This document shows positions 34,636-47,256 of a stretch of DNA of 64,000 nucleotides, piece after piece. Below the pieces are notes generated by a model that saw nothing but the letters and a program-made list of their open reading frames with translations, had not been told where the DNA came from and did not search any database. The first letter of the stretch is position 1, and every line of letters begins with the position of its first letter. Both the position numbers and the translations under genes were made by a program. The stretch comes from Silene conica. Lineage: Eukaryota; Streptophyta; Magnoliopsida; Caryophyllales; Caryophyllaceae. The stretch is taken from positions 43,976,079 through 44,040,078 of the forward strand of contig CM055313.2 in assembly GCA_029255685.2 (NCBI GenBank). The letters are read 5' to 3'.

Positions 34636-36097
34636 GATCTATCTTACGCTAATAATGTCTTCAATGTTCTTCAAAGTCACAATCTTGAATAAGATCAATG
34701 CTGGAGCACTTGAATCTTGAAACGAATATGACAATTTAAGCTCGAATGTTGAAGAATTATGATCTGCGGTTTTCTCTTGATTTGCGTGAATGTGTATGAT
34801 TTCGTGATTTCAATGTGTCATAAGTATCCTATTTATATAGAATTATATTTAGGTAATTTGAACCTTAGATGATTTAGGAATATTACTAAAACTAGAATTC
34901 TAGTCTTTAAGTAATACTACCATAAATCTAATCTTAATTCATTTAGGAAAGATTTAAATAAGATATTTAAGTATGGAATCAGTTTCCTAATTCATATTTA
35001 GGAAAGATCTCATATAATAAATAAATAGCAACCTTATTAAAACCAACTTCCTAAACTTTGTCAAAATATAATAAATTATATTACCATAATATAATCTAGA
35101 TTGCTTTATGTTATTTAAATAAATAAATACATATCTATTTAATTAAACAACCCTACACGATTAAGGAATCGTGTCATTGTACACGACTTCCTAAACCGTT
35201 TCATACTAAATCTAGAATTATACTACTTGACAAATAAGTTAAATAAAAATCCTTAGTTTATTAGAAATAAATAATTAACTCATAAGAAAATTATTTAGTC
35301 CTTTTTAACTATTAGATATTTTATATTAACCTATTAAGATTAATAATTCCGTAAAATTAGAATACCAATTATCCATTAATTTAACACGACGATTTTAGGA
35401 GAACAAAATCGTTTCAACCATCACACATATTTCGATCATTTCTTCTTTATGGAGTTATAGCTACGAGCTATAATTTGAACCAATCTCATACTAAAGTTAT
35501 AGTTGATAAGTATAACTTTAGTTCATTATATGCACTTGTAATCTTCTTTCAATCTTTGATTAGTCAATCCATTGACTAATATTCTTGAATCTTTTATACT
35601 TGATTGATGAGATCTTCTAAACGAATATTCTGTACACTTAGCATACGATTATACGCACGAGTATCTAATATATATATATAGCTAGACTTGTCATTATCAA
35701 AACGTAAACATATATACTTAATACATACATTTGAATATATGGTTCAACAAAGAGTTCATGACATATTTATCTTATATAATTAAGATAGTTCGAGTATTTA
35801 GCGGTACTCGTTGTAGTCAAGTATTTTACGGTACTTGACATAGCTAGGTATTTAACGGTATCTAGTTTGAGTTACAACCAATATCAAAGTTGTACGAGTA
35901 GGGTTGATAAAATTGTAATCCGGAGAAGGTACTAATTTTATTAATCGAGAATAGTGGACGTAGGTTTCGATTTGTGAAACTGAACCACTTTAAAATATCG
36001 TGTCTCATCTTACTTTATTGTTTTTACTCTCTACCAACGCTCATCAACATACATCGAAGAAGAATAGAAAACGATGGCATACGCAATTCAACCCCCC

Positions 36098-37608
36098 TTT
36101 CTTGAGTACAAGTATATCTAGATCAATAGACTCTTCAGTGGTTCTCCCTCTCGAGTCGATTAGCTCATAAGGAATTGATTACGGAAATTTTCGCATGAAG
36201 ACAGTTAACCTTTGGGAGTTTGTTTGTTGAGAGTCATAGCATGTTTTAATTATGTTTTAAGGCTCATATAGTTGGTTGGGATGGCTAATGTAATTAGATG
36301 AAGTTGGTTAAAGTGACTAGTCCTTATCTTAAGTAAGATAAGCTTAAGCAATTAACTAGTATCACTTGTACAATTGGGTAATTGGCTATAATGGCTTAAG
36401 AACATGTTAGTAATAAGTCTTAGTAGTTTAATATGTTATTGATACCTATCTAAGTTCATTTAACCAAATTAGAATGTATCTACTTATATTAATTGAACTT
36501 AGCTAAATAATCTATGATAATGGCTAGACTTGTTAAGTATGAGTCTTATGAGTCTAATGAGTTTAATTTAGTAATGTATTCTAATATGGTAATCATATTA
36601 AGTGTAGGTAACATGTTTGTGTTAAATACATTGGATGTAAATTTGTAATGATGCGTATTGAGGTATGCCTTAAGTTGGCCTCTGAGCTCAATACGTAAAT
36701 TATTTGTCATATATGGGGGTATGCGTTGAGATGTCGCCTCTGAGCCTCGACATGTTTAATGTGATCGCGTCGGAACATGCCTTAAGTTGGCCTCTGAGTC
36801 TGAATAGTAGAGCAGCTGTACAACGGGGTAGCTAGGGTGTTGATGCCTTCCCTGGAGTACAGATGATGCTAGAGTATGCCTTAAGTTGGCCTCTGAGTCT
36901 AGTGTCTTGTGATGTAGTAAAGGGATATCCCTTAAGCTGGCCTATGAGTCCTTTACTTATTGGATGCTAGTCCATGCGTTGAGATGTCGCCTCTGAGTCT
37001 AGTGTCTTGTTGACTATCATTGGTGTATGCCTTAAGTTGGTCTCTGAGTCCTTGCTTGTGTAGGTGAACTTGGTATCAAGGTTATGCGTTAAGATGTCGC
37101 CTCTAAACCTTTATACTTGCTGGATATTTGGTATCTAGGTTATGCGTTAAGATGTCGCCTCTGAACCTTTATACTTGCTTATTTCTATGATTGGTTATGT
37201 CATAAGTTGACCGCTGAACCTTCATAGCTAGTGAAAGTGAATATGTAAACTGTGTTTGGTTATGTCTTAAGTTGACCGCTGAACCTTCATAGCTAGTGAA
37301 AGTGAATATGTAAACTGTGTTCGGTTATGTCTTAAGTTGACCGCTGAACCATCAGAGTAGTGAATGTGAATATATGATATATTCATATGGGTTATGTTTT
37401 AAGCTGACCGCTGAACCTAGTTGATGAAAGTGATAGTGAAAGTACATTTATGGTTATATGGGTGATATATATATATATATTAGTGAGACATGTTATATTT
37501 AAGGATAATGAATACAAGATGATGATTATTGATTATTGTACTTCATACATTGTGGTTATGAAAAGAGTATACAGTTTTGAGGATTTACTCATATTCATAT
37601 GTTATGTG
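36098..37608 (+). repeat. A-family LTR (third copy), 5' fragment with hairpin array
   Basis: From about 36240 the sequence aligns by eye, with many changes, to the reverse complement of the A LTR. From 36654 to 37420 it holds the same hairpin array in the opposite orientation. The LTR start is not recognisable next to the inverted-repeat element. It is interrupted at 37609 by a solo B LTR and resumes at 42656. Confidence 0.75.
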
Positions 37609-40600
37609 TGTAATACCCCATATTTTATTTGGAATAATTATTAATTTATGTTGACGTATTGATAGTTAATTTTTAACGTTTATATCCGGTAATGTATTTA
37701 TCGAGTAAGTATGTTATATTTTATGTGTTTAGTAATGGTCGAGTGTAACACCCCCATTTACCTAGGAGCCTGAACTAGGACTCCAGAGTAAATAGGACCG
37801 TTACTATCCTGAATAATCAGGGTAGTAGATATACATAGTGAAAGAAACACAGTACTTTAAATGTAAATGGTTAAACTGGAACAATTACAAGCCATAGTCC
37901 ACATGACTTCCAAAACAACTAAAATAAAACAATGTTCAACTATGAAAACAAGACTAAGAGATATAGTAGCTAGTTAGGTCTAGTCCATGTCTCTCTTCCA
38001 TGCCAGTCCTAGTCCACCTGTCTCTGACCTGAAAGATCTACTCCCCATTCCGGGTCATTGTAGGTGAACACGAATACACTGTCAACCTCGCGGTTGAGTA
38101 GGATATCACAAGAATAAATAATGCAAACAAACAGTATATGCAAATGATTATGCCATGCTCGAGCTCATTCTCATTCTCGAACCCGTGACTCCCAGCCATA
38201 CCGAACCTCCCGGTAGACTATACTCGGTCGTCGCCGAACACCACCATAACAGCTGAGGTCACCAGGTCTAGCCCTGCAGAGCTAGCCTGGGCCCAATAAT
38301 ATCTCATCATCATCTCAATCTGTAACCGTACTCATGCCATGCTTATGAAGGTAAAAATAAAGAACCAACACTGTATATGCGTCTCATAAATAATCATGCT
38401 TATATCCATAGCATCCAATTCGCATACAAACATAAGACAATACAAAAGTAATTCCAGTGTAACCTACCTGAAATAGCAAGTCTGCAGCTAGAAGTCACCG
38501 TCTAGAAATATTCCACTTCAAAATCAGTTCCTATGAACATTGCTTAATGTCAAATTTTACTCTTTCAACCAAAAAGACTACCAAATACTTATTCGTTCAT
38601 GTTTGTATATTTTCGCTCTTAACACTTCATAGATATATATATACACTTCTACCCATAAACATACCCATATCATATTAATTATTCTTCATTACTTATGCCT
38701 AGACATTATATCAACTAATTATAAGCATTAAGATAAAACCACCATCTAAACTTAATAATTATAATACCCAGTATAACATGTAGTATAAGTAGGCCATTAC
38801 TACAAACTTTAAAATAGGAACACATGCTCTTCCATTACTATTATTACTAACATTAGGAATAAAATAGTGATGATTATTACTATAATCATACTCACGCAAT
38901 CAACAACAAACCAAAAGACGGTGGTTTGTTCTAGTTTTAGGCGACGCTCTACTCAAGTATTGCTAAATAGGACCTCTTCTACTACTACTAACGGATAAGC
39001 ACAAGAATGGAAATCAGAATCCCGACACTAAACACTTTACGTTAACCTAACTATAGAACACGTGAACAGTGACCTGAACACGCAACCACCGTGACCAAAC
39101 TTGCCTTCGAACACCACTTCCGACACCGCTAGCAGCCCCTGACTTCTCCTCCGGCACCACCAGGCTCGCCTCTGAGCCACGGTGGTTCCTGGGGAGGAGT
39201 CAGTGACCACCGTCTGACCACAACCACCCCATGTCACCGACATTAACACCCAATACCCCAAACTTGTTCCCTGAATGTGCTGTTCGTGACACCAAACGAT
39301 ACCTACTACAAAATTCGACTCAGCAACCCAAAGGCACCGCGACAAAGACCACACTAACCCCACAACTACAACCTTCATAACCACCCAATATTCATACGAG
39401 GTCATAAACAACTTTTCAAAGAAAACTGGGTAGAGATACGGCTTGTTCAGAACATTAAACTGGAATTAAAGGCACGACTCTGACAACGTATAAAAAGAAC
39501 CCCACCATCGACGGCCACCCAAGGACGACGACGACCCAAACACAAACCTCTCCTCATTACTATACATCATAGATTAAAGTTGAGCGTAAAATAGGTACTT
39601 TGAACGTATACACAACCATGAAAACGTATTAAAAGTCTGATAGAAAACAAGGGAGACGAGTGGAATGATGATCTTACCTACTTGCCCTAGCAATCGAGCC
39701 ACCCTAGACACCCTTAATCACCGTGTAAGACTCCCTGTTGTAAACCTTGAGGTGGCGGCAGAAGAGGGATAGAGAGATTATGTGAGTATGAGTGTTAGGG
39801 TTAGGGTTTATGGAGGTGTAGATATATGACGGTAGGGAGGGGTTATGATGAGGGTTGAGTTATAAGATCTGAAAACGTGTGATGGGCTGTATGTTTACAC
39901 ACATACCGAGGCCCATTGCTAACTCCTAGACTTGTTAGATTATGGGTTCGTAAACTCGCGGTTGCACACAACACGAAGCCTCAAAATTCATACATAAACT
40001 TCAACTCGTCATCACACAATTAATGCATAAAGTATGTTAAGTGCACGATCATATTCGACTAATTTTCGAATAGTAATTAACCAAATTCTATCAATACGAC
40101 CTCATACTTACCAAAATATTACGGAGTATTACATCGAGCATGTGAATTAGTAATGAGATCGTGTTTAAGTATGAGTTTGGGCCTCGAGATCTGTGTCAAG
40201 GCTGGAAAAGCCCAGCTTGATAGCACACACGTAAACCCACGCTCACCCAAACTCAACAAAATCTATCTGCAACCCCCTTATAAACCCCTCTCGTAACCCT
40301 AACCCTAACCTACAACGCCTCTCTCACACTCACAAACACACTGCCGTCATCTCTGGGTACAAGGAGGAGGGGTTACTTGGTGGTTTAGGGTTGATCTAAG
40401 TGGTTCGTTTTGCATCCGAAAACGGGTAGACACAACCTTTCTCTGTTTTTCCAGTTTTCTGTTCAACTTCAATTCGTAATTTCGTGTGTATAATCATGCT
40501 TTTAGATTCTGATCTTTGTGTAGTTTTAATCCATGAGGTTCAGTAGTTATATTTGGGTCAGATTTGAGTCACCGTTGGTCACTGTTGACCGTCGTTTTTG

Positions 40601-42650
40601 GTGGTTTAACCCTCCTGTCAGAGTCGGGTTTACAGTAGTTTTATTATCGTGTTGTATGGGGGTGTTTGTGTCTTGATTCGTTTTATAGTCTGTTTATATT
40701 TTGTCTGTTTGTTAGAGTCGTGTGAAAGGTGGTAGTCAGGGGTTCATGTGGTGGTTGTCGCGGTGGTTGTTGGTGTGTCGTGTTAGTGCTATAGTAGGAT
40801 TCAAATTCGGGTTGTGTTGACGATGAGTCGTTTTCTGAACAGAGTCTGAACAGGAACTTTTACACTGTAAATTTATTCCAATCCTTTTTACAATCGTCAT
40901 GGATGTAAGGGTAGATTATTAGAAGGTAGTACGAAGTCTGTGGTGGTGGGTCTTGCGGTGGTTCGTGGTTGTTGTGGGTGAATTTAAAATGGGTTTTGTT
41001 TTGTTACCAAAACCGTAAAACCGAGTGTAGTGGTGGTGTTGCTGGGTTCTGTGCGTCTGTTTGGTGTCATGGTAGGCTAACGACGGCCACTGACCTCCTC
41101 CCTGGAACCACCGTGGCTCAGAGGCGAGCCTGGTGGTGCTAGTGGTGAAGCCGGGGGCTGCGGTCAGTGTCAGGGGCGGTGGTTGACAAGGGGTCGCAGG
41201 CTGTTTCGTTGTTTTCGCGAAATGGCTGAACTGTTTGTGTTGGTGATTGATGCGTGGTTATGGCTGCGTGTTTAGTTGTTATTTACGTGTTGTTATTTTT
41301 ATTATTAGTATTATTTTATTATTATTCCGATTAGTATTATTAATATTATTATAAATATTATTATTAATATTAATTATCATGGTTTTTATAATTATTTTTC
41401 CTACTATTATTATTATTGGTCAATTATTATGGTGATTTTATAATTATAGGATAATAATGTTATTCATATTGGTATTATTAATGTTAAGAATGCTATTGGC
41501 AAATGTTATAATTGTATATCATGCTTATTAATATTTAAGTTATTATTATTTAAGTTATTATTACTAATCGTGTTATTAGCAGTTGTTATGGTTAATATTA
41601 TTGTTAATGAACATTGTGATTATTATTCATTACTCATATGGTTTGTGTTGCCGATTTAGTAATATATGGTCATGTGAATTCCTGCCATATTTAGTAAGTC
41701 TATATATAGTAATTCTATATTTAGTAAGCTGATAATTGTCTGATGAAGATTGATACGAGTAATGAGATAATGTTAATTGGTACGTAATGAGTATGTCGAT
41801 AGGTATGATTACAGTGTGTGATAAGTGTATCAATTATAAGCATGATGAATGAGTTTTAGTAATGATGTTAGTGTATGGATGGAAGTTAATAGTAAGTACT
41901 AATTATAGGAACTGAGCTCGAAGTGGAATATTTCTAGCAGCTGTTCGGTTGCCTTTCTACAAATTGAGGTAGGGGAAAGGACTGAGAATTATATTATGCC
42001 ACGCAATGAGACTGTTTGTTTATTATGAGATTGGTATACGATGTTTATTATTGTTGTCGAGTCGTTATCATCTATCTTGAATATTAATGTATGATGTGGA
42101 GAGGAGAATTGGGTCTTGTGATACTGGGTCTTGCGATATTGGGACTTGTGATATGGCCATGGAAGGTGTGGTGTGATGGAAGGTGTGATGTGATGGGAGG
42201 AGTGGTGTGATGGAGGTGAAGTGGATGACTGGTGATATGGAGACGGAGTTGTGTTCTTATCTGTTCCCATTTATGTCTCTTTGATGTTTTCCTACTCAAC
42301 CTCGTGGTTGACCCTGTCTATTCGTGTGACACCTACGATGATCCGGAATGGGGAGTAGATTCTACAGGTCAGTGACAGATGGATTAGGAGCTTGGGCATG
42401 GAGAGTGACATGCCTTGGACCTACTTAGAGTTAGATCACACTTAGATATCTTCAGTTGTACTTTTATTTTATCAAAGTCTGGACCTCGTAGTTGTTGTAA
42501 TATTAAAGTTTAAATCTAGTCAGTTTTTATATAAAGCACTTTGGTTTCATTTACTTTGTTATTCACTACCTCGGACATTCCGAGATAGTAACAGCTCTGT
42601 TTACTGAGGATGTCTTGCTAAAGGCTCCTTAAATAAATGGGGGTGTTACA
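37609..42650 (+). mobile_element. Solo B LTR (outer), interrupted by a second solo B LTR
   Basis: TGTAATACCCC...GGGGTGTTACA with TSD atgtg at 37604-37608 and 42651-42655. Removing the nested copy (37744-40133 plus 5 bp) leaves about 2.65 kb. The last 350 bp match 1-684 and 31997-32678. It has the B pattern of telomere-like ACCCTAA phrases (about 40285), a G-rich zone and ATT runs (about 41295-41420). No polyprotein. ORFs at 41630, 41989 and 42084 are non-coding. Confidence 0.9.
37744..40133 (-). mobile_element. Solo B LTR (inner), reverse orientation
   Basis: 2390 bp, TGTAACACCCCC...GAGTATTACA on plus, TSD tcgag at 37739-37743 and 40134-40138. It belongs to the same family as its host LTR but is inserted the other way round. 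The 124-residue ORF at 39037-39411 on minus is not conserved in other B copies and is not called. Confidence 0.95.
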
Positions 42651-42655
42651 ATGTG

Positions 42656-43036
42656 TTTGTGGTAACAAGTGGATAGGAGCATCTCTAGTCACTCCCCACT
42701 GACTGTAGCGCACATGTTTCATGTGTGTAGGTTTGTACAGGTGTTGCAGGGGTTCACACTGGGGGCTAGCGAGCGATGATCCTTCATCGGGAGATTACTA
42801 CCTTATCGTGTAGCTAGACCATTTTTTGATATACAGTTTTGGTGCCTGTAGGGATATGCTATCCCGGGCTTGCTTTTGTATTTAATACTTAGTACTTGTA
42901 TATGTTTTAGTCTATTCCACATTTTAGATTATAGTTTGACGCCTCGCGGGTCTAGTTATGCTAAAAAGTTATAAATTCCGCGTATTTTTGGCATGTTTGT
43001 TTGTTTATTATTTCTGTTTTCGCGAGGGGTTTTACA
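42656..43036 (+). repeat. A-family LTR (third copy), 3' end
   Basis: Matches the reverse complement of the first 380 bp of the A LTR: the CAGTGGGGAGT region, AGCGAGCGATGATCC, and the terminal CGCGAGGGGTTTTACA. Confidence 0.85.
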
Positions 43037-44579
43037 TTTACATCCATACATAACACATTACAGAGATAATTCCAGTGTATCGTACCTAGAGTAGTAAATC
43101 TGCAAACAAGCAATGACCGTCTAGAAGTATTCCACCTCGAATTCAGTTCCTATAAATATTACTTAAATAGAATTCTACTCATTCAATTAACATCACCAAG
43201 ATTACTTGTCCATGTTCATAGCTATATACTCATAACACATTACAACTAGATAATTGTAAACATGATCACATACATATCAATTATTATTAACCACATTTAA
43301 CCTTTCTACCTATAGGCTTACTATTTATATAGTTACTAAATATAGAGTACAACGATAACCAACTATTACTAACTCGATAACCTCAACAATATATATAATT
43401 AAAGGTCAACACAATACACCTCAGTAATATTAATAACCGAACATTGCTAATAACATGGTTTATAAACGAATATTAACATAATTAACATATTACCATACAA
43501 CCCTACATTCAAAATAATAATAAATCCTACTACTAACACTAATAATATTAATGTTAGACAAAACTTACTAATAATACTTACAATATTATTATCATTATCA
43601 CCATACTATTACAACCATAATAAAAATAAATATTACCAGATAACTCAACTAATAAAATTTACATTTTATGGCAATAATAGTAAGTAATAATAATATAATA
43701 GTAAGTAATAATATCAACTTGAAGAACAAGAAACAAACGTAATCTATAGATCCTAAATCCGCGAAAACAACAGCCTGAACAAAACCCAACCACGCCTGAC
43801 CACCACGACAGCCACTGCCCCCAACACCACCTTGAACCCCTGGTCTCCCCACTGACACCACCAGGCTCGCCACTGAGCCAAGGTGGTTCCAGGGAGGAGG
43901 TCAGTGGCCGCCTACCACGACCACCACCGTCACAAACCTGTAACAAAACTCTGACCGTGAATACAAACCCAGAAAACACCTTCTCACCATCTGACCACCG
44001 TGACAAAACTCCTTCCCCGACACCAACTTCAACCATCACCTTTACCCACGACACCACCAGACCCACCTCCGAGCCGCGGCGGTTCCATTGGTGAAGGTAA
44101 CAGTCGCAGGCCCTGTAATAACAAGCCACGAAAACTGACTCAAAACTCCTACCCACACGCATACTCTGTTCATCGTTACAGACCACCCAAACTCCAACCA
44201 TCAGACCACAGCCGTGAAACACCACCACCCACTGCGATAACCACCACTCACACAACCTGACTACCACCCATCTAATTACGCTAAAACCCAAAATAAACAT
44301 CAGAAGAAAAAAGATCGAAAGCTAGCATGAATATACACGTTTATAACTCTGATTCTGTCGTGAAAATGAAACAGACCAACACAGTCAACGAACCACCCTA
44401 GATGACGGCCCTAGACTGTCAAAGACGACCTTACTTTGATCAAAACATGATTACTACACACCATAGATTATCAATACACAATGAAATTGAACTATAAACA
44501 TGTGATATGATCAGATTATGCGAATCAAAACAGAAGTGCAACAGCGAAAAGAAGAGCAGTGGTGTACTTGAAGGGGTCA
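43037..44579 (-). repeat. B-family LTR fragment
   Basis: Homologous to about 38450-39600 of the inner B solo LTR (shared AATTCCAGTGTA, GACCGTCTAGAA, the TCAGTTCCTATAAAT-type phrase, and GGCTCGCCACTGAGCC). Truncated on the left by the A LTR end and on the right by C4. Rich in AAT/ATT triplets at 43505-43700. The 213-residue minus ORF at 43659-44300 is a GC-skew product of the CACCAC-rich zone and has no domain. Confidence 0.75.
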
Positions 44580-45797
44580 TGTCATACACGCCCTAAACTA
44601 ATTAGTCTTACTAATTTTAATATACTAATTAACTCTTTAGTTAGGTTATAGATCTTATGCATGCTATATTAAAATGCGGAAATAAGGTGTCGAGTTCTTA
44701 CAATCAAACGAACCTCTTGCAAGGATGATCCTCCAACCGAGTAATCAAAGTAGATTACCTCCTTTGTGATGCACCCAAAACAACCCCTTAAACCGAGACT
44801 AACACTAGCTAGGTTCTTTAAAATGGTTTCCTTAAACTTAGTTTTAATTCTACTCTTATTAGAATACTTAACTTATTATTATAACAAGTATAGTAGTATT
44901 AATACTAATATTATCTAATAATATTTTGAGAGGTTTTCTTTCCAGTCTCACACTAGAAAATATTGAGGCTAGGGTTAGAATGAATTGTCATGTAAACAAT
45001 TCACATAAGTAGTGTGACTTAGGGTTTTGGGGGCACGGCTATGGGGAAGGACAAAAGAATGACTTTTGTCTTACCCATGCAAGCATAGAGTGGCACTAGG
45101 TTAGTGTTCTCAAGGCAACACTTTAATGATTGTGTTTAGAGCAATTAACACACAAATCACACTCTAAATATCACCCACAAAACCGGCACCCTACATAAAA
45201 TGGACTTCATTTTATATTTTGTCATTTGTACAATTGTACATGTGTGACATACATTAAGTCACAATTATAAGAAACAATTGTTTTATTTTAAAATGCATAT
45301 TTATCAAATAAATATTATTTATAAATTAAATAAATCATATTTAATAATTTGACAAGCAATTCATAATTACTAATATATAAAGTGGTCATTTCAATAATCG
45401 TCAATAGGATTTACAACACTTGTAATAATATTCAACCCAATTCATTCTAATTTCTATATTTCATAAACATTGATTAATGTTTCACAATTGACACGTTTCA
45501 ATTTCAAACATGAATCTTACATTAAGATTTAACCTCTGATTTCTCGATATTCTATTTTATGGAATCTGATCAACTCGTATCGATATACACTTGATCAGTA
45601 TCAATTAAGGGAATTGTCCTATAGGTGTGACCGAAAAGGATCAACTGACCACCACCGTCATACGACAATAATGTCAAACTCTAGCTACCGATTAATGTTG
45701 GTCAATTGACTATATAATTTCGAATCATCCCTTGCGCATTCTTGTCATGATATTTAATTATGTGATCGCACTATTGTTGAGGACACATTTCCCAACA
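44580..45797 (-). repeat. C4 Copia 3' LTR
   Basis: From TGTCATACACGCCC to CCCAACA, followed directly by the Copia polypurine tract (ATCTCCCACTTGTCC). About 1218 bp. Only this LTR is present; the start is judged from the TG next to the B fragment. Confidence 0.8.
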
Positions 45798-47256
45798 ATC
45801 TCCCACTTGTCCTCGAAAAGTGTGCGTCACCAATTCTCTTCTCCTATTACAATCTCCCACTAAATGCAAGGGGTCTCTCAGGTCATACTTGCATTTGATC
45901 ATATCGTGAGTGGTTTCCTCGATCTGGAGATTAACTGCTTGACCGGAATTATCTACCATAGATACATTTTGAGCGTGGCCACGCATTTCCAGTTAACTTC
46001 TTCTCGAGTGGCCTTGAGATTTGACCAACCCTGACAAAGGGGTCGACAATTCCTATCGCATTACTCCCTTCAACTAGCCACAGCCTAACATAACCCAAAA
46101 CAATCCCATTTGACTCCAGTTACGAAAAGTCGTAGAGAATGAATCAAAGCTTTGCCAAAACTGTGCCATCAAGGGCGAGTAGTCTTTAGTCTAAGAATTG
46201 ACTCATAAGAATACTATAGCAGCTCTTGCCACGACCAGGCTATTAAAAAATTTCCAGAACTCTATAAGCGGTCACTTTGCCCGACAGATTGTTTCCCACA
46301 GTCCGCCTATGTGATCGACTAGTCATCCCATATGACTCTATGACATTTGAACTTGCCATCAATCACCTCACACTCTAGTCGCTTCGAGATGTCACCTCAT
46401 ACTAGCGGTTAGGGGCTATATTAAGTCAATCCGGTTCACTTTATGGGGTTCAAAGTTGTCTCTTACAACCCATTTGGATTTGACAAAGTATCTATCAATT
46501 GTGAGTTAATAATAACTCAAACGATATTGTCATTTATGGACAGTCAATACAGTATTACTGCTCCATACTTTAGCATTTGATCCACACTCATCAATTTTAT
46601 TAGTGGTTTGAATTTGTGAATAAACCTTTTATTCATATTCTTTCAAAACCTAAAAAATTTAGTTTCCTTCCGACTCATATTATCTCGTATAACATGATCT
46701 TATTTGAGTACATGTCTAGAACTCATTCTGGATCTTAAGTTTCTTTCCCTAAAAGAAGCTCCTTCTGTTATCTTATAACTCGTGACGTATTGGTATTTCA
46801 AAGGGATCAACTTATCGCTCTTATAGTACCTGGTCACCTTTTGTACTAAAATTTATTTTGTAGTTATCTTGTCTTGATTGCTAGTTCTCCTAGAGAACTC
46901 ATCATTTTCAAATATCTTGGCATATTAATCAAAAAGCTTTTAGGTGGTATGAATCACCACGTCCATATCTAGGTGATTCTATATTCATCGGTATGAATAA
47001 TTTATCCATATCTTTTGATTTCCAATGGGTGACGTTTCATTATCAATGTAATAAACTCTTCCGTGAAGCTCCATCATCCTATGATGTTCCCACAGGTTTA
47101 TTCATCTAGAGTTGAAAACCTTTCATTTCTCTCGTAATGGTAGGTTCAATTCTCTAATGATTATTGCTCCCACTATAACCAGTATCACTATCTCTATAGT
47201 GATCGACTTCAACTCAATCAACAACTTTTCTTAAATGAACTTTTCATTTCTCGTCC
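45798..47256 (-). mobile_element. C4 interior fragment, 3' end, no coding
   Basis: Begins with the polypurine tract and the conserved Copia 3' block (palindrome GCGTGGCCACGC at 45973-45984). The part from about 46600 looks like decayed pol with no open frame. It is cut off at 47257 by an A-type LTR, so the rest of the element is missing. Confidence 0.7.

Larger units (their letters stand above)
32738..36097. mobile_element. Inverted-repeat element interrupted by a solo D LTR
   Basis: The left arm is 32738-32872 plus 34465-34646. The right arm is 35781-36097 and is the reverse complement of the left, starting GGGGGGTTGAATTG. The arms are about 315 bp once the solo LTR is removed. Between them 34647-35780 is AT-rich and non-coding. 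Each arm has three 18-bp palindromes at a 27-bp period. This could be a foldback- or Mutator-like DNA transposon derivative, or two inverted fragments of one LTR (the GGGGGGTTGAATTG phrase also recalls some Copia LTRs). No transposase and no clear target duplication seen. Confidence 0.6.

Noticed and set aside
39037..39411. 124-residue minus ORF in inner B solo LTR
   Set aside because: Same GC-skewed LTR zone, not preserved in the other B LTRs.
40284..40310. Interstitial telomere repeat (ACCCTAACCCTAACC)
   Set aside because: Only two or three units, recurring at the same place in B LTRs; more like a short promoter-type motif than a telomere remnant.
43659..44300. 213-residue minus ORF
   Set aside because: It lies in a CACCAC-rich zone of a B LTR fragment, has low-complexity Val/Trp/Gly composition, is not conserved in other B copies and has no domain.
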